Positions 10,654 through 19,557 of a stretch of DNA of 64,000 bases are shown here, piece by piece; the first letter of the stretch is position 1; each line of letters starts with the position of its first letter. The stretch spans positions 1 through 64,000 of the forward strand of contig NZ_MAOC01000051.1 in assembly GCF_001884135.1 (NCBI RefSeq), written 5' to 3'. The position numbers and the translations under genes were made by a program. The notes beneath the pieces were generated by a model, which was not told the origin of the DNA, made no database searches, and saw only the letters and a list, made by a program, of their open reading frames with translations. Origin of the DNA: Bacillus nitratireducens (lineage in GTDB: Bacteria; Bacillota; Bacilli; Bacillales; Bacillaceae_G).

Positions 10654-11514
10654 TTATTGACAAACAACACCTGCACGCTTTGCAGACTCAACAGTGTTGT
10701 GAAGAAGCATTGTAATAGTCATTGGGCCGACTCCTTTTGGTACAGGCGTAATGTATCCCGCAACATCTAATACGTTGTCAAAATCAACATCACCACAAAG
10801 TTTTCCTGTCTCTAAACGGTTAACACCAACATCAATTACAACTGCACCTTCTTTAATATAATCAGCTGTTACCATTTTCGCTCTTCCAACAGCTACGATT
10901 AAAATATCAGCTAACTTCGATAATTCTTTAATATTTTGCGTCTTTGAATGACAATATGTGACAGTTGCATTTTCATTTAAAAACAGTTGTCCCACCGGTT
11001 TACCAACAATATTACTTCTTCCGATTACAACAACATGTTTTCCAGAAACATCAAGATTTGTTTCTTTTACTAATTCCACAATACCGTGCGGTGTACATGG
11101 AAGGAATGTATCTTGTCCCGTCATCATACGTCCTACGCTGATTGGGTGAAATCCATCTACATCCTTTTCAGGTGAAATTCTTTCAATGATAGCTTTTTCT
11201 TCAATATGTTTTGGTAAAGGTAATTGTACTAATATGCCATTAATACGGTCGTCTCCATTTAAGCGATCGATTTCAGCAAGCAAACGCTCCTCAGTAATCG
11301 TTTCAGGAAGTTCAATTAGCTCTGAATAAATTCCTACTTGCTCACAGCCTTTTTCTTTTCCTTTTACATAAGAACGCGATGCTGGGTCTTCTCCAACTAA
11401 AATAACTGCTAATCCTGGTACAATCCCTTGCTCTTTTAACTTCACAACTTCTTCTTTTAATTGTGCTCGTTTTTTCTCCGCAACTTCATTTCCTTTGATG
11501 ATTACTGCTACCAT
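10654..11514 (-). CDS. folD: Bifunctional methylenetetrahydrofolate dehydrogenase/cyclohydrolase
   Basis: Interconverts 5,10-methylene-THF and 10-formyl-THF, supplying one-carbon units for purines and fMet. The 286-residue protein has SYVKGKEKGCEQVG with the catalytic Tyr/Lys, LVQLPLPKHI, the NADP-binding VIGRSNIVGKPVGQL and the C-terminal PVPKGVGPMTITML. It lies between nusB and xseA with short gaps, consistent with one operon. Confidence 0.96.
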   Translation of the reverse strand: MVAVIIKGNEVAEKKRAQLKEEVVKLKEQGIVPGLAVILVGEDPASRSYVKGKEKGCEQVGIYSELIELPETITEERLLAEIDRLNGDDRINGILVQLPLPKHIEEKAIIERISPEKDVDGFHPISVGRMMTGQDTFLPCTPHGIVELVKETNLDVSGKHVVVIGRSNIVGKPVGQLFLNENATVTYCHSKTQNIKELSKLADILIVAVGRAKMVTADYIKEGAVVIDVGVNRLETGKLCGDVDFDNVLDVAGYITPVPKGVGPMTITMLLHNTVESAKRAGVVCQ

Positions 11515-11537
11515 TTTAAGATTCCCCCTTAAAGAAA

Positions 11538-11930
11538 TTACAGTGTATCTTTTATATTAGATAAAACGCCGTTAATAAAACGACGAGATTCTTCATCCCC
11601 AAATGTTTTTGCAATTTCAATCGCTTCGTTAATTGTTACATTGTGTGGAATTTCTTCCATGTATTTCATTTCATACACAGCTACACGTAAAATACTGCGA
11701 TCAACAATACTAATACGCTCAAGCTTCCACTTCTTTAAATTTTGACGAATTGCTGCGTCAATCTCTTCTTTGTTGTCTACAAATCCTACAACAAGTGATT
11801 CTAGAAACTCATTTGTTTCTTCACCTTCATCTAGCGTATTTTCCACCGCTACTTTTGGTTCTAATTCACCTGTAATATCCATTTGGTATAATGCTTGCAT
11901 AGCTCTTTCTCTAGCCGTCCTACGTTTCAT
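11538..11930 (-). CDS. nusB: Transcription antitermination factor NusB
   Basis: RNA-binding factor that with S10 (NusE) forms the rRNA antitermination complex. 130 residues, all helical, starting [18 protein letters not shown] and containing the conserved [28 protein letters not shown]. Start ATG with GGAGAG upstream. It follows yqhY after a 348-bp gap, so it probably has its own promoter. Confidence 0.95.
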   Translation of the reverse strand: MKRRTARERAMQALYQMDITGELEPKVAVENTLDEGEETNEFLESLVVGFVDNKEEIDAAIRQNLKKWKLERISIVDRSILRVAVYEMKYMEEIPHNVTINEAIEIAKTFGDEESRRFINGVLSNIKDTL

Positions 11931-12240
11931 TGTAACTCTCCTTTATACTTCAAGTCTTTCCTTATGCTTTGTTATATTATTATAATTTATAAGCCGTCAA
12001 TTCACTTACTCTTGTAGTTTTCATTGATTTTCCAACCTTATAATACAATGATAATAACACAATTTATCGTTTCACACACGGGGTACAAGGCTGAAAAATA
12101 ATAAAAAGATTAACTTCAAGTTCCATATCTTATCACAATGTACGTTTTTTGGAAAAATGAAACATTCCCTTTTATATTTCTTATTTTTTGAAATAGTATA
12201 ATAATTTAGAGGTTTTTAATTTGTGAAGAAATGAAACGAT
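11931..12240. other. Intergenic gap between yqhY and nusB
   Basis: AT-rich, no supported ORF on either strand. It must carry the nusB promoter; several TATAAT-like strings occur on the minus strand but none with a clear -35. Confidence 0.5.
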
Positions 12241-12273
12241 AAAAAAGGTGCCTATGTTACTAGGCACCTTTTT
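12241..12273 (-). terminator. yqhY terminator
   Basis: Stem AAAAAGGTGCCTA / TAGGCACCTTTTT with loop TGTTAC-like; symmetric, with T-runs either side. It closes the accB-accC-yqhY transcript. Confidence 0.85.
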
Positions 12274-12278
12274 CACTC

Positions 12279-12671
12279 TTACACTGGTTCGATTTCTGTT
12301 TTTTGTGTTTCGAATGTTACGCCAACGATGTGAACATTCACTTCTTTTGGCTCAAGTCCTGTCATTGTAAAGAGTGCCTGGCGTATATTGTCTTGAATTT
12401 TTTGTGCAACAACTGGAATTGCTACACCAAAATACATAACAACATAAAGGTCAACAATAATATCTTCGTTTGCTAGCTCAACCTTTACACCTTTACCGTG
12501 ATTTTTCTTACCTAACTTCTCAACAACATCTGTAGCAAAATTACCACGCATTGCCGCTACACCTTCTACTTCAGCAGCTGCAATACCTGCAATTACTTCG
12601 ATTACTTCTGGTGCAATTTCTACTTTTCCAAGAGTTGTATCTTGACCCATATCTAACATATGTTCAGCCAT
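12279..12671 (-). CDS. yqhY: Asp23/Gls24 family protein YqhY
   Basis: 130-residue Asp23-family protein (GKVEIAPEVIEVIAGIAAAEVEGVAAM... and the C-terminal VNVHIVGVTFE). In Bacillus, yqhY is always linked to accBC and has been reported to influence acetyl-CoA carboxylase activity and lipid homeostasis. Here it is the third gene after accB and accC, 22 bp downstream of accC, and is followed by a strong terminator. The biochemical role is not evident from sequence. Confidence 0.88.
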   Translation of the reverse strand: MAEHMLDMGQDTTLGKVEIAPEVIEVIAGIAAAEVEGVAAMRGNFATDVVEKLGKKNHGKGVKVELANEDIIVDLYVVMYFGVAIPVVAQKIQDNIRQALFTMTGLEPKEVNVHIVGVTFETQKTEIEPV

Positions 12672-12693
12672 GAAAAAAACCTCCTTTAATGTA

Positions 12694-14046
12694 TCACTGC
12701 GTCACAAGTTCATGCTCTTCCAAAAATTTCGTGTTAAACTCACCTTTTACAAAATCAGGATGATCTAACAATTGCAAATGGAACGGGATTGTTGTATGTA
12801 CGCCTTCAATGACAAACTCACTGAGTGCTCGCTTCATTTTTGCAATTGCCTCTTCACGTGTTTTTCCGTGAACAATTAATTTAGCAACCATCGAATCATA
12901 GAAAGGTGGAATTGAATATCCCGGATATACAGCTGAATCGACGCGAATACCAAATCCGCCTGGTGGCAAGTACATTTCTACTTTACCTGGAGATGGCATA
13001 AATTTTTTGGCAGGGTTTTCCGCATTAATTCGACATTCAATTGCCCAACCATTAAATTGTACTTCTTCTTGCTGTAACGATAACTTTTCTCCAGAAGCAA
13101 CACGAATTTGTTCTTTAATTAAATCCATCCCTGTTACCATTTCTGTAACTGGATGCTCAACTTGAATTCTCGTATTCATCTCCATGAAATAAAAGGTTTT
13201 CGTTTTATATTCATAAATAAACTCAACCGTACCAGCACCTGTATAATCAACCGCTACCGCTGCTTTAACTGCTGCGTCACCCATCTGCTTGCGAACATTT
13301 TCATCAAGTGCAGGTGATGGACTTTCTTCTAATAGTTTTTGCAAACGGCGCTGAATTGTACAATCACGCTCTCCTAAATGAATGGCATTTCCATGTGTAT
13401 CTGCCATTATTTGAATCTCAACATGGCGGAAATCTTCAACGTACTTTTCTAAGTATACACCAGGGTTCCCAAAAGCGGTACTAGCTTCTTGCTGTGTAAT
13501 TCGAATTCCTTTTACAAGCTCTTCTTCATGGCGCGCAACACGAATACCTTTTCCGCCGCCACCTGCAGTCGCTTTAATAATAACTGGATATCCAATTTGA
13601 TTAGCAAGCTCGATCGCTTCTTCGGTATTTTTAATAATCCCTTGTGAACCTGGTACAATCGGAACCCCTGCTTCTTTCATTGTATCACGTGCAACGTCTT
13701 TTGTGCCCATCTTTGAAATAGCTTCTGGGCTTGGACCGATAAAAATCAAGTTACACTCACGGCATAATTCTGCAAAATCCGCATTCTCTGCTAAAAATCC
13801 ATATCCTGGATGAATTGCATCACAACCTGTTAATTTCGCAACACTAATAATGTTCGTCAAATTTAAATAGCTTTCTTTCGAAATCGTTGGTCCAACACAA
13901 TACGCTTCATCTGCAATTTGTACATGAAGTGACTCTTTGTCTGCTTCTGAATAAATTGCAACTGTTTCAATATCCATTTCTTTACAAGCACGAATAATTC
14001 GTACAGCAATTTCCCCACGATTGGCTATTAATACTTTTTTTATCAT
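12694..14046 (-). CDS. accC: Biotin carboxylase subunit of acetyl-CoA carboxylase
   Basis: ATP-grasp enzyme that carboxylates biotin on AccB, the first half-reaction of malonyl-CoA synthesis. 450 residues, beginning [17 protein letters not shown], with the glycine-rich ATP lid [12 protein letters not shown], the [10 protein letters not shown] motif and [14 protein letters not shown]. The ATG at 14044-14046 is eight bases from GGGAG; the GTG one codon upstream is less well spaced. It follows accB by 16 bp in one operon. Confidence 0.97.
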   Translation of the reverse strand: MIKKVLIANRGEIAVRIIRACKEMDIETVAIYSEADKESLHVQIADEAYCVGPTISKESYLNLTNIISVAKLTGCDAIHPGYGFLAENADFAELCRECNLIFIGPSPEAISKMGTKDVARDTMKEAGVPIVPGSQGIIKNTEEAIELANQIGYPVIIKATAGGGGKGIRVARHEEELVKGIRITQQEASTAFGNPGVYLEKYVEDFRHVEIQIMADTHGNAIHLGERDCTIQRRLQKLLEESPSPALDENVRKQMGDAAVKAAVAVDYTGAGTVEFIYEYKTKTFYFMEMNTRIQVEHPVTEMVTGMDLIKEQIRVASGEKLSLQQEEVQFNGWAIECRINAENPAKKFMPSPGKVEMYLPPGGFGIRVDSAVYPGYSIPPFYDSMVAKLIVHGKTREEAIAKMKRALSEFVIEGVHTTIPFHLQLLDHPDFVKGEFNTKFLEEHELVTQ

Positions 14047-14062
14047 CACAAAGACTCCCTTA

Positions 14063-14551
14063 TTACGCTTTTACAAGAAATAGCGGTTGTCCATACTCAA
14101 CAAGCTGTCCGTTATTAACAAGAATTTCAACAATTTCGCCCTCTACATCTGCGTCAATTTCGTTAAATAATTTCATAGCTTCAACAATACATACGATAGA
14201 ATCTTTCGATACTTTGTCCCCAACACTTACATATTGAGGTGTATCTGGCGAAGAAGAGGAATAAAATGTTCCTACCATCGGTGATGTGATTTTATGCAGG
14301 TTTTCATTTTGAACAGCTGTCTTCTCTTCTTGTTTTGGCACTTCTACTTGTGCCGCCGCTACTGTTGTTTCTACTTCAACAGGTGCTACTGGTTGCATGA
14401 CTTGTTTCGTTACAGGTGCTTGCACAGTAACTACTTCATTACCACGTTTTTTCATTTTAATTGTTGTACCGTCTTTTTTGTATTCAAATTCATCAATATT
14501 AGAGCTATCAATTAATTTAATTAATTCACGAACTTCTTGAATTTTAAACAT
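14063..14551 (-). CDS. accB: Biotin carboxyl carrier protein
   Basis: Carries biotin between AccC and the carboxyltransferase AccDA. 162 residues: an N-terminal helical segment, a Pro/Ala/Val/Glu-rich linker (about 42-80) and a C-terminal biotinyl domain with the EAMKLFNEI motif, biotin on K127. First gene of accB-accC-yqhY. A long AT-rich upstream region contains an inverted repeat resembling a FapR operator. Confidence 0.97.
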   Translation of the reverse strand: MFKIQEVRELIKLIDSSNIDEFEYKKDGTTIKMKKRGNEVVTVQAPVTKQVMQPVAPVEVETTVAAAQVEVPKQEEKTAVQNENLHKITSPMVGTFYSSSSPDTPQYVSVGDKVSKDSIVCIVEAMKLFNEIDADVEGEIVEILVNNGQLVEYGQPLFLVKA

Positions 14552-15009
14552 GTAAAATCCACTCCCATACTCTTGTTTGTCCCGTTTTTACAGATTCTCA
14601 TCACTAAAACTAGATTGACTGTAAAAATACGATGTATTCTATTAGAAAATTTATTTCATTTACTAATAGAAATATTTACTATTCCCATCTTACGATAAAT
14701 TTTTTAAACATTCCAATTTATATTTCTTTGTAATAAATCGAAACTCCTGTAAAAATATTATTCCACTAAAAAATTATTACCTAGTAATAATACCAAGTTT
14801 CACACGAAATTGGCAAGACCACTTCCCCAAAAAACATTTTTAACTTCACATTGTAAACACGTAATTCCCTAACTACTCTTCTTTTTTCTAAGATAAAAAA
14901 CATATTTTTACCAAATATTATTTTTTTGTTTACGTGCCGTTCATTCTTCCTTCATATAAGAATAGTATGTTCAAAGTGTATAAAATTTATTGTAGTGAGG
15001 TGTGGACAT
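14552..15009. other. Divergent intergenic region accB / 65-aa gene
   Basis: About 460 bp of AT-rich sequence with no supported ORF. It holds the promoters of accB (minus) and of the small gene at 15010 (plus), and an inverted repeat at 14773-14791 described separately. Confidence 0.55.
14773..14791. promoter_or_regulatory. FapR-like inverted repeat upstream of accB
   Basis: ATTATTAC-CTA-GTAATAAT, eight-base perfect arms around three bases, about 220 bp upstream of accB. As remembered, FapR sites look like TTAGTACCTAGTACTAA; this differs mainly by one symmetric base per arm. FapR is the malonyl-CoA-sensing repressor of lipid synthesis, so the context fits, but assignment is tentative. Confidence 0.35.
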
Positions 15010-15207
15010 ATGATATGGCTCATTCTATTCTTGCCTGCCGTAGTGATTTGGGCATTGGTCCTCTTCATCCACGTCAAATCTGGAAAAAGTAATCACCATT
15101 ATCATGAACCATTAATCTTTTACTCACAGCGTATTTCCCCGTTTCCAATTGAAAAGACTAAATACAACAACAAAGATGAAATAGAAAAAAGCTATCGAAA
15201 TCGATAG
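15010..15207 (+). CDS. Small single-pass membrane protein, function unknown
   Basis: 65 residues starting MIWLILFLPAVVIWALVLFIHVK. The hydrophobic segment at about residues 2-22 is followed by a basic, His-containing tail (SNHHYHEPLIFYSQ). The start is ATG at 15010 after GTGAGGTG; the open frame begins further upstream at 14926, but that extension is not needed. Divergent from accB, convergent with spoIIIAH. The last codons form part of a terminator hairpin. No family recognised. Confidence 0.6.
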   Translation: MIWLILFLPAVVIWALVLFIHVKSGKSNHHYHEPLIFYSQRISPFPIEKTKYNNKDEIEKSYRNR

Positions 15208-15214
15208 CTTTTTC
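15183..15214. terminator. Bidirectional terminator
   Basis: Stem AAAAAGCTATCGA-AA-TCGATAGCTTTTT, effectively perfect, at the end of the 65-aa gene and convergent with spoIIIAH. Confidence 0.8.
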
Positions 15215-15264
15215 TATTATTCTTTTATCTCATTTGAAGCAGCAACACCTATTATAATTTCAAT

Positions 15265-15921
15265 TTATTTTACTGATGGATCAAATTTCACACCTACATC
15301 TTTTGGACCACCTTCACTTCTTACAAGCTGAATAATTTTATTCGCTTCTTTTTGTGAATGTTTTGCTGATTTAACCGTTACTTTAATGTCTGTTCCATCA
15401 GCTCTTACAAGAGCATCTTTATATCCGCCTTGAGATTTAATCACTGTCTCAAGTAATTGTTGCTTCGTTTCCATTGTAGTGATTGCATCAAGATTATCTT
15501 TCGCTTTACTCTTTTCTTCTGCTGAAGATTTTGATGATTTCATTACATTTTGTAGCTTTTCTTTCTCTACACTACGCTGATCTTCCATTTGCATACGTAG
15601 CGCCGTGAAATTCTCATCGCTTGATTGAACTGTTACGCTAGCCTCTTTTTTACTTGTTTCCTTTTTGTCATTCTCTTTTTTGTCTGTTTCTTTATTTGTA
15701 GTTTCCTTGCTTGTACTTTCTTTTGTTGCCTCTTTATTTGTAGTTTCTTTCGTTGTTTCTTTTGTAACTGCTTTATCAGCACCTTGCTTTTCTTGCCCCA
15801 TCTTTTCACCCGTTGCCGGTGCTGCTGTATTCATTTTTTCAGGAGTTGTTACGTAATAAACAGATAGTACAACCACTAAACTTAACATCGTTAATAGCCA
15901 AACCGTTTGTTTTTTTAACAC
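15265..15921 (-). CDS. spoIIIAH: Stage III sporulation protein AH
   Basis: Mother-cell outer-forespore-membrane protein whose extracellular YscJ/FliF-like domain zips with forespore SpoIIQ to form the engulfment/feeding-tube channel. 218 residues (same as B. subtilis): one N-terminal membrane helix (about 7-25), a long Thr/Lys/Glu-rich low-complexity linker (about 45-100, repeated TKE and NKE units) and a C-terminal ring-building domain. Start GTG with GGGAGG seven bases upstream. Last gene of the spoIIIA operon, which is expected to be sigma-E driven. Confidence 0.95.
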   Translation of the reverse strand: MLKKQTVWLLTMLSLVVVLSVYYVTTPEKMNTAAPATGEKMGQEKQGADKAVTKETTKETTNKEATKESTSKETTNKETDKKENDKKETSKKEASVTVQSSDENFTALRMQMEDQRSVEKEKLQNVMKSSKSSAEEKSKAKDNLDAITTMETKQQLLETVIKSQGGYKDALVRADGTDIKVTVKSAKHSQKEANKIIQLVRSEGGPKDVGVKFDPSVK

Positions 15922-15936
15922 TTTATTTCCTCCCTA

Positions 15937-16599
15937 TCAATTTTTCGGTGATACTGAAACGCGATGAGATGGTACATCTAACAATCGCGTCACAGCTTCT
16001 TTTACCATTGCTTTTATTTGTATATTATCCACTCCCTTTGCTACGACAAGAACACCTCGTACTTTCGGTTTCTCTGTTCGCAAAACAATTGGAGTTTCTT
16101 TATCACCTTCACGTATAATGACGGTCTTTTCATCAAGAGACTCGTCCTCTACTTCCCTTTTACCGCCTGCTTTATCAGTTTCACCTGTTGTTTGCGAGCG
16201 TTTCACTGTATTTTTCTCGAGTATTTTTTCTTCAGATGAATCTAAGTTCACTTTAATAGTTACGTCTTTTACTCCAGCTATCTCTTCTAAAGAAGCTTTC
16301 AATTCCTGTTCATACGCTTTTTCATATTTTTCTACATTTGACATATTATCATTGTTTTTTTGTCCGAAAGTTGGTACATCTTTATCTTGGTTTTGACTTG
16401 TCTTTTCTTTAAACACAGGCACTTCTTCTTTTTTAGGTGCAAAGAAATTACTAGAAAACATAAGCGCAATCCCAAGTATGAGTAGGACAAGCAAAAACTT
16501 AGGTGTTACTTTTTTCCCCTTCTCATTACTTTCTTTTTCATCCCCATTCAATAAGTTTCGAAAAAATGAGAACCTCGAATTTTTATCTTTATTGTCCAT
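15937..16599 (-). CDS. spoIIIAG: Stage III sporulation protein AG
   Basis: Forms a large ring in the SpoIIIA-SpoIIQ channel. 220 residues: short basic cytoplasmic N-terminus, one membrane helix (about 28-50), a charged linker, then a ring-building motif domain (about 90-220) interrupted by a charged insert near EDESLDEKTVIIREGDKE. It overlaps spoIIIAF by 11 bp. Confidence 0.95.
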   Translation of the reverse strand: MDNKDKNSRFSFFRNLLNGDEKESNEKGKKVTPKFLLVLLILGIALMFSSNFFAPKKEEVPVFKEKTSQNQDKDVPTFGQKNNDNMSNVEKYEKAYEQELKASLEEIAGVKDVTIKVNLDSSEEKILEKNTVKRSQTTGETDKAGGKREVEDESLDEKTVIIREGDKETPIVLRTEKPKVRGVLVVAKGVDNIQIKAMVKEAVTRLLDVPSHRVSVSPKN

Positions 16600-17221
16600 T
16601 TACGCTACCTGTCCTCCCTTCCATCTGAACTTGGATTTGTTTATCCTCTAGTTGCCACCTGCTTGAAAAGAAATTTTCCATTTCTACATTCGTTTCTTCT
16701 AATTTTTTTGGTGGTTCTTTCGTATTAATTTCAATTGACTTTACTGTTTCGATTGCATCATTTTTACTACGCTCTTTTTCTTTCAACGTCACAACAACAG
16801 ATTGAATATCTTTCGCTGACTTTACTTCTTCTGCATGTTTCACTGCGACTATTTGTATTTCAGAGACTGTCATACCATACTTTTTCTCAAAATCTTTTCC
16901 TACGTCTTTTTTCATTTTGGTAGCCATCTCTTCTAAACTATATGCACGTGTTAGAGCTTGTATTTCTTTTTTCTTCGAATCTATCGAATTTTTTACTGAT
17001 CCATCTGCTACGTACTTTTCTTCATTGAAATTTGCGATAACTTCATTTACATCTGTTTGTAACAACTTAAATAGAGGCGTTAAAATTAATACAACTAACA
17101 ATAGACTTACAACGAATTTAACGTACTTTTGTAAATTTGAATTCGGAAGAATAAGATGAAGCATTGTCGCTAAGAGTAAAAAAACGATAATATTTCTAAT
17201 CCACTCTGTAACAAATTGCAT
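16589..17221 (-). CDS. spoIIIAF: Stage III sporulation protein AF
   Basis: 210-residue component of the SpoIIIA complex, with two N-terminal membrane segments (about 8-27 and 33-53) and a C-terminal ring-building domain. The ATG at 17219-17221 is eight bases after AGGAGG; an in-frame GTG three codons earlier lies inside that SD, so I did not use it. Confidence 0.94.
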   Translation of the reverse strand: MQFVTEWIRNIIVFLLLATMLHLILPNSNLQKYVKFVVSLLLVVLILTPLFKLLQTDVNEVIANFNEEKYVADGSVKNSIDSKKKEIQALTRAYSLEEMATKMKKDVGKDFEKKYGMTVSEIQIVAVKHAEEVKSAKDIQSVVVTLKEKERSKNDAIETVKSIEINTKEPPKKLEETNVEMENFFSSRWQLEDKQIQVQMEGRTGSVNGQ

Positions 17222-17233
17222 ACTCTTCACCTC

Positions 17234-18406
17234 CTATCGCATCATGAGCGTAATGTTCCCCGCAGCAATAATAATCGTGATACTTAAAAAGAACATAAAC
17301 GACACGATAGCTAAACAAGCAAATACGTAAATGATACTTCGTCCGATAATATCTAAACATTGAATAATTGCTCCTCCGCCAACTGGTTGCAATACTGCTG
17401 CTGCGAATTTATAAATAAATGCGATACAAAATATTTGAATCGCTGGAAAAGCGACAATTAGGCACAGAATGACGAGCCCGATAATCCCGACTGTGTTTTT
17501 TAATAATCCAGATGCACTAATAACGGTGTCCGCTGCCTCAGTAAACATCCTTCCTACTACAGGAATGAAGTTTCCTGTTACAAATTTAGCAGTTTTCACA
17601 GCTATGCCATCAGCAACGGCTGAAGCGGTTCCCTGTACAGATAATACCCCTAAAAAAACCGTCAAAAAGATACCCATAATCCCAACGCTAACGTTTTGCA
17701 AAAGCTTGGACAATTTCGTAACTTTATATTGATCACTCATCGTACTTACAATACTTAATATAGTTGCAAGTAATAAAAGTGGTAGAACGATATAATTCAT
17801 AAGAAGCCCACTCGTATTCATTAAGAAAATGATGATTGGATGGAAAAATGCTACAGACACGACACCGCCACCAGTCGCTATGAGTGCAAGTAAAATTGGT
17901 AATAATGCTAGTATGAAATCTACCATTGTTTGTATCGTCTCTCTTGCATATGTCATAACAACATAAAAACTATTTAAGGCGAAAATAATAAGTACCATGT
18001 ATACGACTGCATCAGCAATTTTACTTACGCTACTCTTCGAAAAAGCAGATTGCAGTGATTGTAACAATGCACTAAAAATTGTGAGCATAATGAGCGTTCC
18101 AAGTAATTTACCATTTGCAACGAGCTCGTGAAATAAATATTTTAATAACCCTAGCATCCACTCTTTAATGGAGAATTCTTTCTCTCCCTTTACAAACTCC
18201 ATAAAGCTTCCTTTTTGACTCTCTGGTAAATAACCTCCATATTTTGTAACAAGCCCGTCCCAAAATTGCTTCACATCTTCAATTCCGAGCTTATCCAATT
18301 GTTGATCCATGACGTTTGTTTCTATAGGAGAAGCTTGTACAACAATCGGTAAAGAAAAGAAAAGGAAGCAAGCAAATAGCAGCTTAGCTCCGAACTTTCT
18401 CAACAT
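17234..18406 (-). CDS. spoIIIAE: Stage III sporulation protein AE
   Basis: Polytopic membrane protein of the SpoIIIA complex, required for sigma-G activity after engulfment. 390 residues: cleavable-looking signal (about 1-25, ending VQASP), an extracytoplasmic N-terminal part, then seven or so hydrophobic helices with the signature GRMFTEAADTVISASGLLKNTVG. Start ATG with GGGGGAG upstream. Confidence 0.95.
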   Translation of the reverse strand: MLRKFGAKLLFACFLFFSLPIVVQASPIETNVMDQQLDKLGIEDVKQFWDGLVTKYGGYLPESQKGSFMEFVKGEKEFSIKEWMLGLLKYLFHELVANGKLLGTLIMLTIFSALLQSLQSAFSKSSVSKIADAVVYMVLIIFALNSFYVVMTYARETIQTMVDFILALLPILLALIATGGGVVSVAFFHPIIIFLMNTSGLLMNYIVLPLLLLATILSIVSTMSDQYKVTKLSKLLQNVSVGIMGIFLTVFLGVLSVQGTASAVADGIAVKTAKFVTGNFIPVVGRMFTEAADTVISASGLLKNTVGIIGLVILCLIVAFPAIQIFCIAFIYKFAAAVLQPVGGGAIIQCLDIIGRSIIYVFACLAIVSFMFFLSITIIIAAGNITLMMR

Positions 18407-18416
18407 TCACTCCCCC

Positions 18417-18809
18417 TTATCCCGTAGGTAAAAATCCGAGAATGGTTTCAATTACAACCGTCAAAATAGGAATCGCCATAACGAGAATTAAGATTTTTCC
18501 AGCTAATTCAATTTTCGAAGCGATCGCGCTTTGACCAGCATCTTTTGTTATTTGCGCTCCAAACTCAGCGATATAAGCAATCCCAATAATTTTCAATAAC
18601 GTTTCTACATATACGTTACTTACTTTCGCTTCACTCGCCACTCTCTCAATCATTTGTAGAATAGAGTGGATTTGATCAATTAACAGAAGAAACATCATGC
18701 TACCAATGAACACAATAAATAACGATGTAATACTAGATTTATGCTGGTTCAAAACAGCAGCTAAAAATGTAGCAACGAGGCCTAATCCGACAATTTGTAT
18801 AATTTCGAT
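18417..18809 (-). CDS. spoIIIAD: Stage III sporulation protein AD, apparent ATC start
   Basis: Multi-pass membrane subunit of the SpoIIIA complex. The conserved N-terminus (EIIQIVGLGLVATFL) begins immediately after codon ATC at 18809-18807, eight bases downstream of an ideal AAAGGAGG. No in-frame ATG, GTG or TTG occurs between that SD and the conserved sequence. The first canonical start, TTG at 18752, would remove the first membrane helix and has no SD. With ATC read as initiator Met the protein is 130 residues, close to the 133 of B. subtilis. The identity is secure; the start codon is inferred. Confidence 0.88.
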   Translation of the reverse strand: MEIIQIVGLGLVATFLAAVLNQHKSSITSLFIVFIGSMMFLLLIDQIHSILQMIERVASEAKVSNVYVETLLKIIGIAYIAEFGAQITKDAGQSAIASKIELAGKILILVMAIPILTVVIETILGFLPTG

Positions 18810-18823
18810 TCGAACCGCCTCCT

Positions 18824-19027
18824 TTATTGGAAGAGAAAGACACTTTTAATCTTGTCGAACAGAGTATTAATTAAAAATGCAACATGAAATAAAATGACGA
18901 CGAAACCGACAAGGATAACCCAATTTGCAATATCCTCACGCTTTAATTCTTTTAGTACGGTATGAATGAAAGCTAAAACAATGCCGATTCCGGCGATTTG
19001 AAATATTAATCCAACATCAATAGACAT
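18824..19027 (-). CDS. spoIIIAC: Stage III sporulation protein AC
   Basis: 67-residue membrane protein of the SpoIIIA complex with two hydrophobic helices (about 5-24 and 33-55). Start ATG at 19025-19027 (MSIDVGLIFQIAGIG) after GGGGGAGAAAG; the longer frame to 19162 is the shadow of spoIIIAB. It ends 14 bp before the presumed spoIIIAD start. Confidence 0.93.
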   Translation of the reverse strand: MSIDVGLIFQIAGIGIVLAFIHTVLKELKREDIANWVILVGFVVILFHVAFLINTLFDKIKSVFLFQ

Positions 19028-19041
19028 CGCCTTTCTCCCCC

Positions 19042-19557
19042 CTATAGCAGTAAAATTACGATAAGTAGCCCTGCTAGTACCCCTAAACTCTTTATCATTT
19101 TTTCGTATTGTAGTTGTAATGCTTTTGCTTCCCCTTCCTCTCTTTCCAAATGAGTAATACATAAGCGAATATGTTTTTGTTGTGATTCACGATCATGTTG
19201 TCCGAGTGTTTCACCAAATTGTTGCAAAATCTCATACTCAGTTTGTTTAAACGCTGTTAATGACCAGTTCTCCTTCAAGCTATCAATCCAAGCTTCTCTA
19301 ACTGTTTGTTCCCCGCTTTCTAGACGTCTCGAAAAGCTTTGAAATATCCAATTTAATGGCTTGGGCATTTGCTTAACTAATCTCTCTGCAGCTTCAGATA
19401 AAGGTGTGTGCCCATACATAATTTCAGCTTCTAATGATTGTAATGCCGCCTTCAATAACCTAAGTTGCCGCGGTCTCTCACTATACCGCTTAGCGTACGA
19501 AAATCCGAAAAAAGTGCTAACTGCAACTATTAATACCGCACCAAATATTTTCACCAT
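19042..19557 (-). CDS. spoIIIAB: Stage III sporulation protein AB
   Basis: 171-residue protein with membrane helices at each end (about 3-20 and 153-170) and a helical central domain (GHTPLSEAAERL...). It resembles GspF/type IV pilus inner-membrane proteins and probably anchors the SpoIIIAA ATPase. Its start overlaps the spoIIIAA stop by seven bases. Confidence 0.94.
   Translation of the reverse strand: MVKIFGAVLIVAVSTFFGFSYAKRYSERPRQLRLLKAALQSLEAEIMYGHTPLSEAAERLVKQMPKPLNWIFQSFSRRLESGEQTVREAWIDSLKENWSLTAFKQTEYEILQQFGETLGQHDRESQQKHIRLCITHLEREEGEAKALQLQYEKMIKSLGVLAGLLIVILLL

Noticed and set aside
15665-15867. Plus-strand hydrophobic ORFs opposite spoIIIAH
   Set aside because: They are the antisense shadow of the Thr/Lys/Glu linker (complement gives Phe/Val/Ser/Cys runs); no SD.
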